Position numbers and translations under genes: made by a program
The notes under the pieces: generated by a model
Seen by the model: the letters and a program-made list of their open reading frames with translations, nothing else
Database searches by the model: none
Told to the model about the DNA's origin: nothing
Source: Serpula lacrymans var. lacrymans S7.9
Lineage: Eukaryota > Basidiomycota > Agaricomycetes > Boletales > Serpulaceae
Reading direction: 5' to 3'
Assembly: GCF_000218685.1 (NCBI RefSeq)
Contig: NW_006763294.1
Coordinates: forward strand, 1,032,601-1,096,600
DNA length: 64,000 bases
Shown: piece after piece, positions 23,946-35,699 of the stretch
Layout of the letters: each line of letters begins with the position of its first letter
Numbering within the stretch: the first letter of the stretch is position 1

Positions 23946-25125
23946 TCAGTGATTTCTGTTCAACCGTTCCTTGGCCAGTTTATGATGCAAGAATTGTGAG
24001 AGCTCGTTCATGGACGGCCGGCGGCCTGGCTCTGTTTCCCAACATTTTACCAACATCGACCAAATGCTGTCCCTAATTTCAGGATATGATTCGTGCAAAG
24101 GTCGACCTCCCCGCTTGATCGCAAGAATCACGGCGACCTCACTTTGGAGATGGACAAACGGTATCCTACTCGTGAGAATCTGACAAGGGGATAATGAAAA
24201 TCGTGACGAGTAAGGTTCAAGAAGAGACGGTACCTCAAGAACTGTCATGGCAAAGGCCCAAACGTCGGTAGCTGTCGTGTACAAAAGGCTAGTGTTTTGT
24301 TCCGTATCATCGTAGTCGTCAGGAAGAATGATCAATTCATGCGCCATCCATCGAGAAGTCCCCCCAATGGTAGTTGTCGTAAACCCAGAGGTTTCTAGCA
24401 TTCGTGATAGGCCAAAATCAGCAAGACAGGCCTCATATCGATCATTGACAAGAACGTTAGCCTGTGGAGACATTTGAACATCATGTTTACTCATCGTACA
24501 CAGCTGACCACTCACCGCCTTAATATCCGCATGTATAATGGAAGGGTGCTGACTATGTAGATAAGCTAATCCTGTTGCAAGCTGGCATGTCTGCACAGCG
24601 TTTAAGTTAAGCCAGGCGTAGCGCCAAGTGATGGAGAATGCGTACTAATTCCATCCTATCAGCTGCTGGGTTGACTCTGAGGTATTCCGGTACACTGCCA
24701 TTCTTATAGTAAGGGCATACAAGGCACGGAGTGGACAGTATCCCCAGATCATAGCAAACACCATAGAAAGGTGTTATGTTCGGGTGCTTCAGTGCACTCC
24801 AGACTCGGCCTTCACGTAACAATTTCTATACGGTGGGTTGGGTGGCCATTAGAGTGGTAGGATGAGAAGGATCCCTACCGCGTTAAGCTTATTCGTTTCA
24901 GCGACGTCATATGAGGGCCGTAAGACCTTGATCGCCACCTGATAGTTGAAGGTCAGAAACAGCCTGAGCGACAATTGAACAATAACTGACCACTATGGGA
25001 GGTGACACTGAGTCCTTCGTATATTCGCCTTTGAAAACTTGGGCAAAACCTCCCCGTCCAAAGGGATTTTTCTCACTTTTCACGACCTTACCAGTAAGGT
25101 CCTGTATTTTGATCGGGGAATGCAT
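23946..25125 (-). CDS. Protein kinase, TKL-like
   Basis: Ser/Thr or dual-specificity kinase of the tyrosine-kinase-like group expanded in Agaricomycetes. Start taken at ATG 25125 (MHSPIKIQDL), as the upstream in-frame codon is not ATG; more 5' exons are possible. Seen: glycine loop FGRGGFAQV, VAIKVL lysine, alpha-C region REGRVWSALKHPNI, catalytic loop IIHADIKANVLV (HAD in place of HRD, with Asp, Lys and Asn kept), ADFGLSR, a TSRWMAHE activation segment (APE variant AHE), DVWAFAM, and the closing RRPSMNELSQFL. Introns are near 24855, 24590, 24490 and 24200. No accessory domain is visible, so it is essentially a bare kinase domain of about 300 residues. Substrate unknown. Confidence 0.85.
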
Positions 25126-26216
25126 GGTTGGTGTTGGCCTCCAGCCTTCAAGCTTCAAGTGCCAAATATACGTGGGGTGGGGGGGAGTAGCTGGGCGAAG
25201 GTTCGAAAATCCAGTTGAATATAGCGACTGAGAGGCTCCTTGTACTCCAACTTCTGCTGGTTTATATATTGTACTTCCTTGACTGGAAGAATGCTGGAGT
25301 TAGATTATGGAGTATCATAATAATGATTGTTTGCGTATTCTAGTGGAACGAAGCACCACAAGAGATCCAGTCCAACGAGATGGAACTTACCTGCAAATAC
25401 AACAGTGATCAAGAGATAAGAGAGTAGATGCACAGAAGAAGACACACAAGAATCAATCGATGGCATCTATGATCTATATGCGATGCCAATGGGCGTTACT
25501 AAACAGAACCGGAGCATCTGACCGTTTGCAACATCCTCTTGCATTTCGACTCATAACTACAGGCCCATACTTGGCCCATACTGTTACTTGGTTTGACATC
25601 GACGCATTGGATATAGCCCCTTCCTTTGTCAGGGTGACATGACAGTGTAATATCATGGTCTCCATGTCAATGGCACAGGGCGTCTCCGTCCTACTAGTAA
25701 AAGTTTTTGGGAAAGTTCGTGGTGTTTGGGAGTACGTTGCCTCAGGATCAGGCAATTTCTTTCGATGTCAGTCTCAGCATCATTGTTATGCTGAAAGCTT
25801 TTTTGACTTACGCAACGCGGGCGGTACAGACTGATATTGCGCCTTGGCGCCTGCCGCGGCATCGAGAGTGGCCCTTGTTCCGGATGCAATCCAGCGCCAG
25901 AGTAAACGCGTGGTAGGGTGATTGCAAGTGCGGGGCAATGATCCAGGCTCATTAGACTTTCTTATCCTCCTCGCCATCGTTTTGACCATCACGAGCATGT
26001 ACAATCCTTGAGGACGGCCAACTTACAAGCGCAATTTTTCTTGGGATACGCTTATCTCGCTTTTCCAGAATCCTGTGTATTTCGGTAACGGAATATCCAA
26101 CATAATACATTGAAGCCCTTACGACGTTCCTTTCTATCTATCAAGTCGCTGTCACTCCGCCTATAATATCAGTTGTACTATAACCGACGTCGTATGTGCA
26201 CAGAGAGAGTCCCAGG
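25126..26216. other. Intergenic, kinase 5' side to lipase 5' side
   Basis: About 1.1 kb. On the minus strand the kinase frame stays open a short way upstream (to about 25158), and a TATA-like ATATA lies near 25263-25270. The frames at 25474-25955 on both strands show no motif. The segment before 26216 is likely the lipase promoter. Confidence 0.4.
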
Positions 26217-29200
26217 ATGCCAAATTCTCTTACCCGGAAAGCTGGACTGAAGCTCGGTCCCATCGTCTTAGAAACTCTGGTTAAGCACTACTTTGACAGA
26301 ATCAGAAAGGAGAGTGTGCATGGCGGAAAGGCTGTAACTCAGTTGCGACAGGACGAGCTCTTGTATGACGAGGCTTTCAACATTGTAAAGGTGCAGATCC
26401 ATCCCTCTTCTGATTCAGTCTGGTTATTGAAGCTCTTTCTGTGTCTTCAGAAATTTCTTGACGCTGCATCGTAGTATGTCGTTTTTCACGTATCATATTC
26501 AGACGTTAACGCAGTGGTAGTCACACCGTAGAAGAAGTGCAGGCTTTTTCCAACACCCGAACACCTTCACCTCCCTGGGTTCATTCTGTCAGACTACTTG
26601 TCCCAATCTCTTGCTGTGACGAAGCTGCAGCTTATCTTATCAAAGCACTCGGTGGAGATGATATTGCTAAACGAATTGTAGGTGGTACGAAATGGTGGCA
26701 AGTCCGTGGTGTAAGCGGGTAATTATCCTTTACTCGACATCCTTGTGCAAATCTCAAGTTGTCGCTGTCAGTGTTGATGCAGAATGGATCACTGCTCGAA
26801 AGGACTGGCGAGAAGCAAAAAAACGAACTAAAGCCTACGAAAAACAAAAGAAATCTTCCACCGATCCTTCTCCCAAGGGTAAAAGTGATACCGACTTAGA
26901 AGGGGAGGAGCCATCAAACGGAACTGACACATATAACGAGGAAATGGATGAGATGCGTTGTATACTGTATGCTCACGGAGGTTTGTCGCTCTTACTCTTC
27001 TAAGCAGGCACACAAGTGACGTCGTCCTTTCAGGTGGATACTATTTTGGTAGCATTGATCAAGAGAGGTCAGCAATCTCATTCAAAAAACACGGCATTGT
27101 CTAATTTTGTCACCTAATCAGATACAGTATCCAGCGTCATGCAAGAAAGATCAATGGCCGTGTATTAGGTAGTGACTTTTTCATATATGGCTATCCCGAT
27201 CACTGCTGATCAGAAAATAGCTGTAAACTATCGATTATCCCCACAGTATCCTTTCCCTTGTGCGATTCAAGATCTTCTAGCCGCGTGTAAGTAAGATTTA
27301 GTGCTCCCAATCCCTGGACTTACTTCGGGACGTTTCTTTCCAGACCTTTTCCTGATCAGGCCCCCGCCTGATGCATCACATCGACCAGTGAAACCAGCTC
27401 ATATCGTCGTTGCAGGAGATTCTGCCGGTGGCGGGCTCACTCTCGCTCTACTACAAGTCATTCGTGACACGGGGCTTCCGATGCCCGCTGGAGGTGTTCT
27501 CGTTTCCCCGTGGTGCGATCTAACGCACTCATTTCCCAGTATTCACACCAATACTGCCACGGTGAGTAACTAAAATAAGGTTATCAACTTCTGACGCCAG
27601 ATCCTGAACTTACACGCTTGATAGGATGTCATTCCCGTATATGGACTTTCAATGCAAAAACCTAGCCCCCTGTGGCCTCCACCGTCTGATGAACTGACTA
27701 GTCGCGTTCATGCAAGACTGCGAAGTCGTATTCGTCAGATGGTTCGATTGGACCTCGGTGGCAAAGACATGGGTATCGATTCACAGAGTGACATTGCATC
27801 TCAATGGAAAGCAGGCTCAAAGTTTAGCCTTTCAGAAGATAGAGAGAAGTCAGGACCTTCAGATATGCCAGTTGACATAGGGGCTACGGCTTCTCTCCCC
27901 CCTGCTGATTCAACAGCGAATCAAACTATACGTTTAGTCACGAAGTCCGGTGAGACTTTGACCATAGACCAGCAAATACACTTGTATGCCCAAAATGGGT
28001 TGATAGGGCATCCCCTCGTCAGTTCTGCCCTTTCCTACCTCGGAGGACTGCCTCCTTTGCTCTTTATTGCCAGTGACAAGGAGGTCCTTAGGGACGAAAT
28101 CATTTATACGTAAGTAAGTTTTAAGCATAGAAATTCTCTGTATTGACAGGTGACTTTCGTCAGGGCACATAAAGCAGCAAATCCATCTAAGTTTCCCCTG
28201 AGTAACAATGCTCGGGAGCTATGTCCTACTCTTGTTGGAATTGAGGGCCGTTATGGGCCAACATCTGTTCACTTGCAGGTCTACGATGGTAGGATTAGCC
28301 CCCGAGTTTCATGTTCACCAAACAAATACCTAAATTGGAACTTTCTAGATACTGCTCACGTTTTGCCGGTTCTATTTTCTTTCACTACTCCCGGGAAATT
28401 TTGTTACCGAGCGATCGCAACGTTTTGCAAGCATGTCACAGGAATGACTGCTGGGCCTCAAAGTCCTGGAGGACTGAACGGGATGCAGTTTTTAAATATG
28501 ACGCCATCCCAGGTTATGCAGAATAATTCCCAAGAGGCAAGCCCTGGCGAGAAATCTTCTAGCAAATTTTTGTCCCGTGCTCTCTCGATGTCAGACCTTG
28601 CCAATCGCGTACAGCGAGGTCGGAATGTGCGACAGAACACGGTTGATTCTGTCATGCTTCCTCGCCCCAAGAGCTCCTTGAAGAGGTCAATGTCTCGCGC
28701 AGCTTCCGTCTTCCGTGGGAATCCAACACGCACATCATCTCCAGCTTTCGGAGCATCCCCACTGAGCACTCCCGCATTAGAGGTTCCTCCCATAGACAGT
28801 TCCGAGCCCGACGGTCCGCGGGGCCGCAGTGTGTCCTCCTCCGGTGCCAATGAACCCCAGTATGCTGGTGAAGCAACTGTGTACCATGATGCTGACGTAT
28901 GTGTCTGTTTACTTGTTCAAAGTTAGAAGACCTTGTATTGACTTGACTTTTTTTTGTTTTGCCCATCACCTATCAGGGTGTTCCATCATGGAAAGAAGGA
29001 ATGATTCGTGAGCGCGTTTCTACGCGGGGCGTCATTCGACCTCTGGAGGCCGAAAATGAACTGGATGCATTTCATGTTCCTCCGGATATCATCGGAGTTC
29101 TATCGGAACTGGCCGTGCGACGCTACATTGAAGGCAAGACTAAATTTGACAAAAAGTTCGCGGGCGCGATGAATACTATAGAAAAACAACGTTCACGCAA

Positions 29201-29663
29201 CCTCGAGCTTGCCAAGAAGGACATATACAGGAACATGAGTCAGCTGCAAGGTTCACTAACACTGCCCGAGAGTAAGGACGATGGGAAGGAGAAACGTAAG
29301 CCCGGGAACAAGGGCATCAAGGAAGGATTGAAAGCTGCTTCGGGGAGCTGGAGTTGGGCGTGGGCACTTGACGCAGACGAAAGGCCGCCCCCAAGCAGCA
29401 TCGTCTCGAGGCGAGATACGGAGGAAGCTCGTCGTTTGGCTCGCATTGCGGACCAGGCGGTCTTACAGGAGGATAGCCAGTTAAGCGCGAACAATCTTTG
29501 GTCACTCGTTGTCAATTTTTTGTCTGTGACACCGGATAAAAGCAAGCACTCGTCGCGAGAAAATGCGGTACCGAGCTCACCTGTTATGGAGGAACAAGAA
29601 CTAGTAAATAACCCACTTCGTTCGGATTCGGAGAATGCAGGAGGACCATCTCTAAAGCTATGA
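26217..29663 (+). CDS. Hormone-sensitive-lipase family alpha/beta hydrolase with long C-terminal extension
   Basis: Esterase/lipase of the HSL (GDXG) family, about 850-900 residues over roughly ten exons. Start at ATG 26217 ([14 protein letters not shown]). Seen: an N-terminal part ([10 protein letters not shown]), a Lys-rich insert, the oxyanion motif HGGGYYFGS (split by an intron at 26980-27033), [29 protein letters not shown], the nucleophile motif [26 protein letters not shown], a long insert (about 27650-27960), [15 protein letters not shown] with the acid Asp, and DDTAHVLPV carrying the catalytic His (split by an intron at 28287-28349). Thus a complete Ser-Asp-His triad is present. After the hydrolase come a Ser/Arg-rich region with phosphorylation-like motifs ([19 protein letters not shown]) and a conserved-looking segment ending at 29663. 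Intracellular neutral-lipid or ester hydrolysis is likely; there is no signal peptide. Confidence 0.85.
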
Positions 29664-30388
29664 CGGGTTTGTTCCCGCGACGTTAACTATTATAGAACAT
29701 ATTTACTTGTCGTATGTATCACCCTCCCCTATTTTCAAGTAGCATTATGAAGTCATATAGCGAGCACTAATTACCCTACGAGGACCTGGAAAAAAAGAGA
29801 CCTGAGGCATATTTTGTACATACACCAGCGTGGTGGCGTTGTCACCCGCGGGTATGACTATGACCACCACGATGCATAATAGCACAGTACACTACTTTCA
29901 GGCTCCTCACGAACTGATAATAGCAAGATAACCTCACACTCTACAGAAAATACAATCGTGGAGGCTCGGAAATATATCTGCAGGTTGTCGGTGAGACATT
30001 TTCACTTGACAGTTTGATTGACCAGCCGAAAACAAGGGATTGTCAATTTCTGCATCTATCACGATCGCCATATCCAAGTTCTGTTTACCTCGAACCTGGA
30101 TATGCCAATAATGAATCGGCTCTTTACCCGGATCAACGTTGTGGAGCTTGCGCACAAGGACTCTCTTCTCATATGTTCTCATCCACTCTCTGTCGGCATA
30201 ACAAGGTTCAGACATGTGACAAACTGCAGGCACTGTGGCCGACCTAACTACAGAAGAGCCGGTAATAGCTATGAGAAAGGTGCAAATATACTTGGTGTGC
30301 GGGTGAATCTCGCATCTATGCAACATGAACATTGACGACTGTCAACCCTGTGTGTTCTCCAGTTCCAATTTTGATTGTCGTGAACTTG
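29664..30388. other. Intergenic, upstream of GH12
   Basis: No gene recognised; frames on both strands at 29934-30335 lack motifs. The right end should carry regulatory sites of the secreted endoglucanase. Confidence 0.4.
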
Positions 30389-30396
30389 TATAAAAG
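30389..30396 (+). promoter_or_regulatory. TATA box of the GH12 gene
   Basis: TATAAAAG lies 77 bases before the endoglucanase ATG, followed by a C/T-rich leader (CTACTACTCAAATCTCAAAAG). Confidence 0.6.
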
Positions 30397-30465
30397 TCAG
30401 CGTACAACGACATGCTTTCCTCAGCTTAGGTTCAATAATCACAGCTACTACTCAAATCTCAAAAG

Positions 30466-31582
30466 ATGTTCCTCTCACTCGCATTCGTCTCTGGTCTCAT
30501 CGCCCTTGCCAAGGGTCAGACAACTCTTTCCGGTCAATACGACTGTGTGACTCAGGGTGACTACACTCTCTGCAACAACCAGTGGGGTATCGGTAAGTCA
30601 ACCTTCGTGTTCCCAAGCTGCCAAGAACCAAGTCCTGATATATCATTGAACAGCTGACGGGACTGGTTCCCAAAACGCCACCCTCATCAGCACCTCCGGC
30701 AACGACATCTCCTGGTCCACCACCTGGGCATGGGCTGACAACGAGAACGATGTCAAGACCTGTTAGTATCGTGTTATTTAGCTTGGATTGATGCATTACT
30801 AACGCGTCCCCGAAGACACCAATGCCGCGTCCACCACTGCCAAGGGCATGTTGGTCAGTAGTCGTCTGATAAAATTTGAACAAACACGAACGAATTCACC
30901 CCTAACATAGCTCAGTGACATCGCTACGGCTCCCACGGCCTGGGACTGGGACTACGTGACCCAGTCTAGTGACATTCGTGCTGATGTTTCGTACGTGTTT
31001 TTGAGCTGAAAAACGCTGTTTATTCTGACACAAGCCATAGCTATGATATCTGGATCGGTACCACCGCTGATGGTGCTCAGGCTTCCGCTGACTCGTCCTA
31101 CGAAATGTGAGTTGAGGTGACCACCAAATCAAACACAGTGCATTGAATATTTCGCAGCATGATCTGGCTCTCTGGTCTCGGTGGTATTCAACCCGTCGGC
31201 TCTCTCGCCACCTCTGATGTCTCGCTTGCTGGTTACACCTGGAACATCTGGACGGGTCCCAACTCCAACTGGGAGACCATCTCGTTCGTCAGCCAGGATG
31301 GAAACATTAACGACTTCGATGTCGACCTCAACGACTTCTTCAGTAGGCACTAAGTCTATGATTTCTCTTGCACTGGCTAATGTAATCTATCTAGCCTACC
31401 TCATTGACAACGAGGGTGTTTCCTCTTCTCTCGTGAGTACTCCTTTGACGTCTGAAGGCCAGATAAATTAATAATGCACGCTCTGGCAGTACCTCCAATC
31501 AATCGAGACTGGAACTGAGCCCTTCACCGGTTCTGCTGAGCTCATGATCAACAGCTACAGCGTTTCCGTCACCACCAACTAA
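30466..31582 (+). CDS. Secreted GH12 endoglucanase / xyloglucanase
   Basis: Glycoside hydrolase family 12 cleaves beta-1,4-glucan or xyloglucan in plant cell walls. Product is about 244 residues: signal peptide MFLSLAFVSGLIALAKG, GQYDCVTQGDYTLCNNQWG, WSTTWAWADN, SDIATAPTAWDWDY, ADVSYDIW, the nucleophile segment SYEIMIWLSGLGGI (Glu), TGPNSNWETISFV, and the acid/base segment GTEPFTGSAEL (Glu) near the end. Both catalytic glutamates are in place. Seven GT-AG introns of about 50-65 bases break the gene (for example after NNQWGI, before TYLIDNEG and before YLQSIETG). No carbohydrate-binding module is attached. Confidence 0.93.
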
Positions 31583-32398
31583 AGTGTGGACATGAAGCAG
31601 AGTGATTGACTAGCACGGTTTTTCTTGGTTCATCTGGACTTTCCGTTTAGTGGTTGGTTGTTTGTCTCTGCAATTATGGGATTGTTTTTCTTGTAAATAT
31701 TTTGTGCATAAGAAGAGAATTGAAGTATTTATCGGTTTCGTGTTATGCGGCGTGGTCCAGGGCAAAAGAAATAGTTCGCACATTATGGTGATACACAACC
31801 GTACAAAGCATACGAATACCTACAACTGCACTTTTGCCTTGAAATTACAGGAAACTCACACATGCTTTTAGGGGCTGTAGTAATAACTCCGGAATGTTGC
31901 CGTTTTCCTTTGGTCTCCTTGACGACAGCAGCAATTTTGTTTCCGCTACTCCGCGAATGTTGCGTTTTGCATGCTCAAAGTTGGCGGGTATGCCCATAAC
32001 TTCTATCACCGCTGCCACCACGACCGAGGACACGCCTATTGTGTCTGCCAGAAAACACCTCATTCCTCCTGTCTGTCTCTATGGAGAACACAAAAGGCGA
32101 ACGCTGGCTGTGAAACCCCAGATTCACTAGTCCTTAAGGAATCACAGTATTCACAATTAGTGTTCTGCAATAATAGTGATCTCCAGTATGATTGCCTTTT
32201 GTCTAGCTCAACGCGGTACCAGCATCCTCCCGCTTAAATACACGTTGGACCATGCATTCGACACCTCGTCACTCGACGGCAATCGATATCGACAAACTGA
32301 CTGGTGCAGTTTTCACGACCAATCTTACGAATTATACTGCAAGAACATCCTATCGTCGCCATCTACCGTACCATCTGTGATTGTGTCTCAAGCTATCG
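31583..32398. other. Intergenic with an unresolved minus-strand frame
   Basis: A minus frame at 31845-32063 (with VVVAAVIEVMGIPANFEHAKRN) reads like protein but starts at no clear ATG and links to no further exon. Otherwise nothing is seen. Confidence 0.3.
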
Positions 32399-34038
32399 AT
32401 GTCAAGATTAGCTATGCGAACTCCTCTTGACCATTCACCAGCCCATGTGGCTTCTCGTCACGCACATCGTGCTCAGACCCATAAATGCATGTATCAGCCA
32501 TTGGCACTCTCGGGCCGTGTCTACAGAGGTCCATCATCCACCCAGCGCAGGCTTAGAACGGCAGAAGAGATTGAGAATGAAGATAATGCTCTCTTATTCC
32601 TCTTCAACCTGGGCCAACTCGTGGGATTCGTCATGGAGTTGCTGAGTTTGATGGTCTCCTCCGCATGTCGTGCTATTGTGGCCACCTTTCAGTGGCTTGT
32701 TATCGTGGTTGTGTTGATGGAACTCATCAGAGTGTCGGAACCTTCGGTAAAGCCTTTTTGTTAATGCTTGTTGTGTCTCTGGCTAAAGGATAAGCTACAG
32801 TGGCTGCATAACACAAATAATGAAGGTATCATCCGTCCCCTTATTAGTCACCTCAAGGCTGCAAAAGCGACAATCACTACGACTCCAATAATTCGGAGAT
32901 TGTCAGTCAGAAAAATTGAGTCTTCCCATGTAACCGAAGCAGCTGGAGCGCATTTCTTGTTCGAGCAAATCGAACACGCAAGTACAATACTCTTGCTCGT
33001 AGAAAGCATGGGTGTTCCAGCCGACGCCTTCTTCCAGGAAAACAGAGAAAGGTGTGTGATTTCTTTGTTGTATCAACAAACGAAACTTATGTATCTGTTC
33101 ACAGGCTAGCAAAAATCACTTGCAAGCTTCAGCATTCTGGTTTCCCTTCAAACTCTAGAGATCTCGCGAGCACTTTGGAAGCATTCTCTAACCTACAGAT
33201 GGATGGTCTCGATACTGTAGTGTTCCATGATTTCTCTGATCACGGATTCATTGGAAAGACGGTATGTATTGCTTTGAACTCAGAAACGGCGACTCTTGCT
33301 AAACCGCTCTTGCCTTCATAGCTATCACACGCGATCCATGAAGTCAGACATCACGCTCTCCGCAATCCAAAAACCAGTCAACGCTCAGATCTTGCACACA
33401 TTCTCTCCCTCACCGCATCAAACCTTCGTCTTGAATATGCTTCCATTTTCAAGCATGTAAACAGCAGCCTTCCTGGGCTTGTATCTGCGCAGGGTGCAAC
33501 CGAGCGTATGGTCGCTTGGTTCGAGTCTGCTACCCAGGCGGATGGTGTCGACTCGGCAATGGGGCACGGACGATGGTGGGATCATGTGTCTGTGTGGCCA
33601 TGGGGCGTGTCACCTAAGAGCGCAGAAATATACACCAAGGAGACGATGCGTGAGCTCATTTCAACTCTTGGCGTAATGGAGAGTAACGCCGAGAGCCTGA
33701 AAGACTATCTATGGTGGTACATCGCACAGCTCGTGAGTATAACTTCTCTTTTTCCCCATTTAGTATCAGTTGCTGATGCTCTTTGATATTGTGCCTTACA
33801 GAACCTTCAAGTTCGTTCAACTTCGCCTCTAGCAAACATCACTGCAGACGTTGGTTCTGTGGATGAGGAACTAGCTAAATGCGCGTTTGCATTGCGGAAT
33901 TTATTCTCCCGTTCGGAGACGTTGCTACAAGCGGTCCAGGGATACTGTTGCGACGACGGGGAATCTTGTGCTATGGTTTCTAGACCAGTCAAGGTGGATG
34001 TTGCCATACCTGTGAGTTCCACGAAGATGGTAGGTTGA
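32399..34038 (+). CDS. Hypothetical membrane-associated protein
   Basis: Not recognised. Starts at ATG 32399 (MSRLAMRTPLD) or 32414. The N-terminal part has RTAEEIENEDNALLFLFNL followed by two hydrophobic segments (GQLVGFVMELLSLMV and ATFQWLVIVVVLMELI). Further exons after introns at about 32748-32786, 33049-33104, 33262-33321 and 33733-33801 code a largely helical soluble part (AAGAHFLFEQIEHASTILLL, GHGRWWDHVSVWPWGVSP, DYLWWYIAQL) ending at a stop at 34036-34038. Length is about 460 residues. Splicing keeps one frame across all exons, which supports a real gene. No catalytic motif is visible; a membrane-tethered structural or regulatory protein is only a guess. Confidence 0.65.
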
Positions 34039-34377
34039 TGAGCGAGGAGTGTGGAATTTTACTTATAGACTTAACTTATTAAATAGCAAGTTATGCATAA
34101 TATGTAACTTATAATTTTTTATTATCCGTATGTCCCATTATATGTACATTAGGCACATAAGAAATATAGTGCAAGCTTATAGTCCTGACATGAACATTAG
34201 ACAAACGAAAGTTTACATATATTTGTGCTGATAAGAGGATACGCCAACATAAAGAAACACTACTTGTATAAGATGTTACACACAGATTTACAACAATTGG
34301 TACACATAATGCATTATATGATATAATGGAATGGCATATACAAAGTCTTGAGCAATAACAGAATGTAGATCACTTGT
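34039..34377. other. Convergent 3' region, AT-rich
   Basis: Very AT-rich, with many TTATA/TATAAT stretches between convergent genes. No gene seen. Confidence 0.5.
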
Positions 34378-35324
34378 TCAAGGAATTTCTCTTCCCGCTC
34401 TCGTGGCCTTGGCAGCTTCGCTTTGAGCTTCATCTCGAAGGTAGCGGTCGTAAATGACATTCAAGTGCTCCCTTTCCTGTTGATGCAGTCAAAGAAATCA
34501 ACACATGTGTTGTAAGTATATCCACAACTACTCACACTCATAGTCTTTACCACACTTTCACGTTGTGAGAGCCTATCAGCGTATTCCTTCCATTCTTTGC
34601 TCGCATCTTCCCTTTTGTATCCACGGTGCTCTGCGACAACATAGTCGCGCGCAATCCAAGGCGCAACGCATATATCCACCAGGCCAAACTCTTCACCATT
34701 AAAATAGGGGCCTTTGACCTCTTTAGCAAGTTTTCTTTGCGCTGCGTACAGCTCCTCACGGGCGTTGTCCTGGCTCTCCTTGTCCTGGGATTGGAGAAGA
34801 CGGTGTGTTGCTGAGACTATAGTTTTCGTGCAATGGTCAATCCAAATGCGCGCATGAGCGCGATCAAATGGGTCAACCGGGAGAAGGTGAGGCTTGTGGC
34901 TAGGGTAGGCGTCCTCCAGAAACTCGCAAAGGATGATCGACTCGTATAAAGCCTTCCCTCTGTATTCAATGGCTGGGACTAATCCTTTAGGGTTGATATC
35001 TAGTATAAGGTTATGAGAACTACTGTTCGGATAGAAATAAATGTGATAACACACCAAGGAAATGTTTTTCTTTCTTGTAAGGATTCACTTCCTTGTATTG
35101 ATAAGGGATGCCCTTCTCTTCGAGAGATATCCATGTTCGCTGGTTGAATGGACAGAACTGAGAAGTTCGTGGGACATTAGTCGCGCGCATATAGAGGTAT
35201 TGGCATCAAAAACACACACCCATCCTGAGTAAAATACTAGCTCCTGAGGTTCTTGATGTTTCTCGACGGTCTTGATAGCAACTCCAGTCGCAACTGGATG
35301 GATTTTTTCGTCAGGAATGCCCAT
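34378..35324 (-). CDS. Omega-type glutathione S-transferase
   Basis: Cytosolic GST of the omega class, which acts through a Cys (thiol transferase, dehydroascorbate reductase or S-glutathionyl lyase activity). Start at ATG 35324 (MGIPDEKIHPV). Seen: thioredoxin-fold N-domain with SGWFCPFNQRTWISLEEKGI (catalytic Cys in CPFNQR), NPKGLVPAIEYRGKALYESIILCEFLED (cis-Pro and the glutathione-binding Glu-Ser), then the helical C-domain with FDRAHARIWIDHC and GPYFNGEEFGLVDICVAPW. Ends at a TGA at 34378-34380 after REIP. Introns are near 35180-35215, 35001-35055 and 34470-34540. About 260 residues, normal for the class. Detoxification or redox repair is the likely role. Confidence 0.92.
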
Positions 35325-35394
35325 TGTAATAATGTAAGGGATGATAGTAAGAGTGGGAAATGGGGGATTTAAGAATAGCGGGGGGGATATCCCG

Positions 35395-35403
35395 TTTATA
35401 TAT
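35395..35403 (-). promoter_or_regulatory. TATA box of the omega GST
   Basis: TATATAAAC on the minus strand about 75 bases before the GST start codon. Confidence 0.55.
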
Positions 35404-35699
35404 GAGCCATTTTCAGTATAGCATTGCAATAGTTTCCCTTGCTGACCTCATTCTACCCAATGACAAGTGACCTTGTGAATTGTCATCGCTCAATGACGCA
35501 ACGCACGTTATGCCGCTGCAAATCATTGGAACGAGAGGTTCTCGTAATCAGCCATTGCGCCACAACATAGATAAGCATCGGACAGAAGCGAGGTGCTTAT
35601 TGTGAATAATTCTAATTGGACACAAGAACGATAGCCATGCTAATCCAAGGTTCTCAAACTTAATATTAGTACACGTACAGAGCATGCATCAACTCTGTC
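35404..35699. other. Short intergenic stretch
   Basis: GST promoter and SDR 3' flank; nothing else recognised. Confidence 0.5.

Noticed and set aside
25126..25158. Upstream extension of the kinase frame
   Set aside because: The codon at 25158 is TTG; the first ATG in frame is at 25125. Further exons are possible but not shown.
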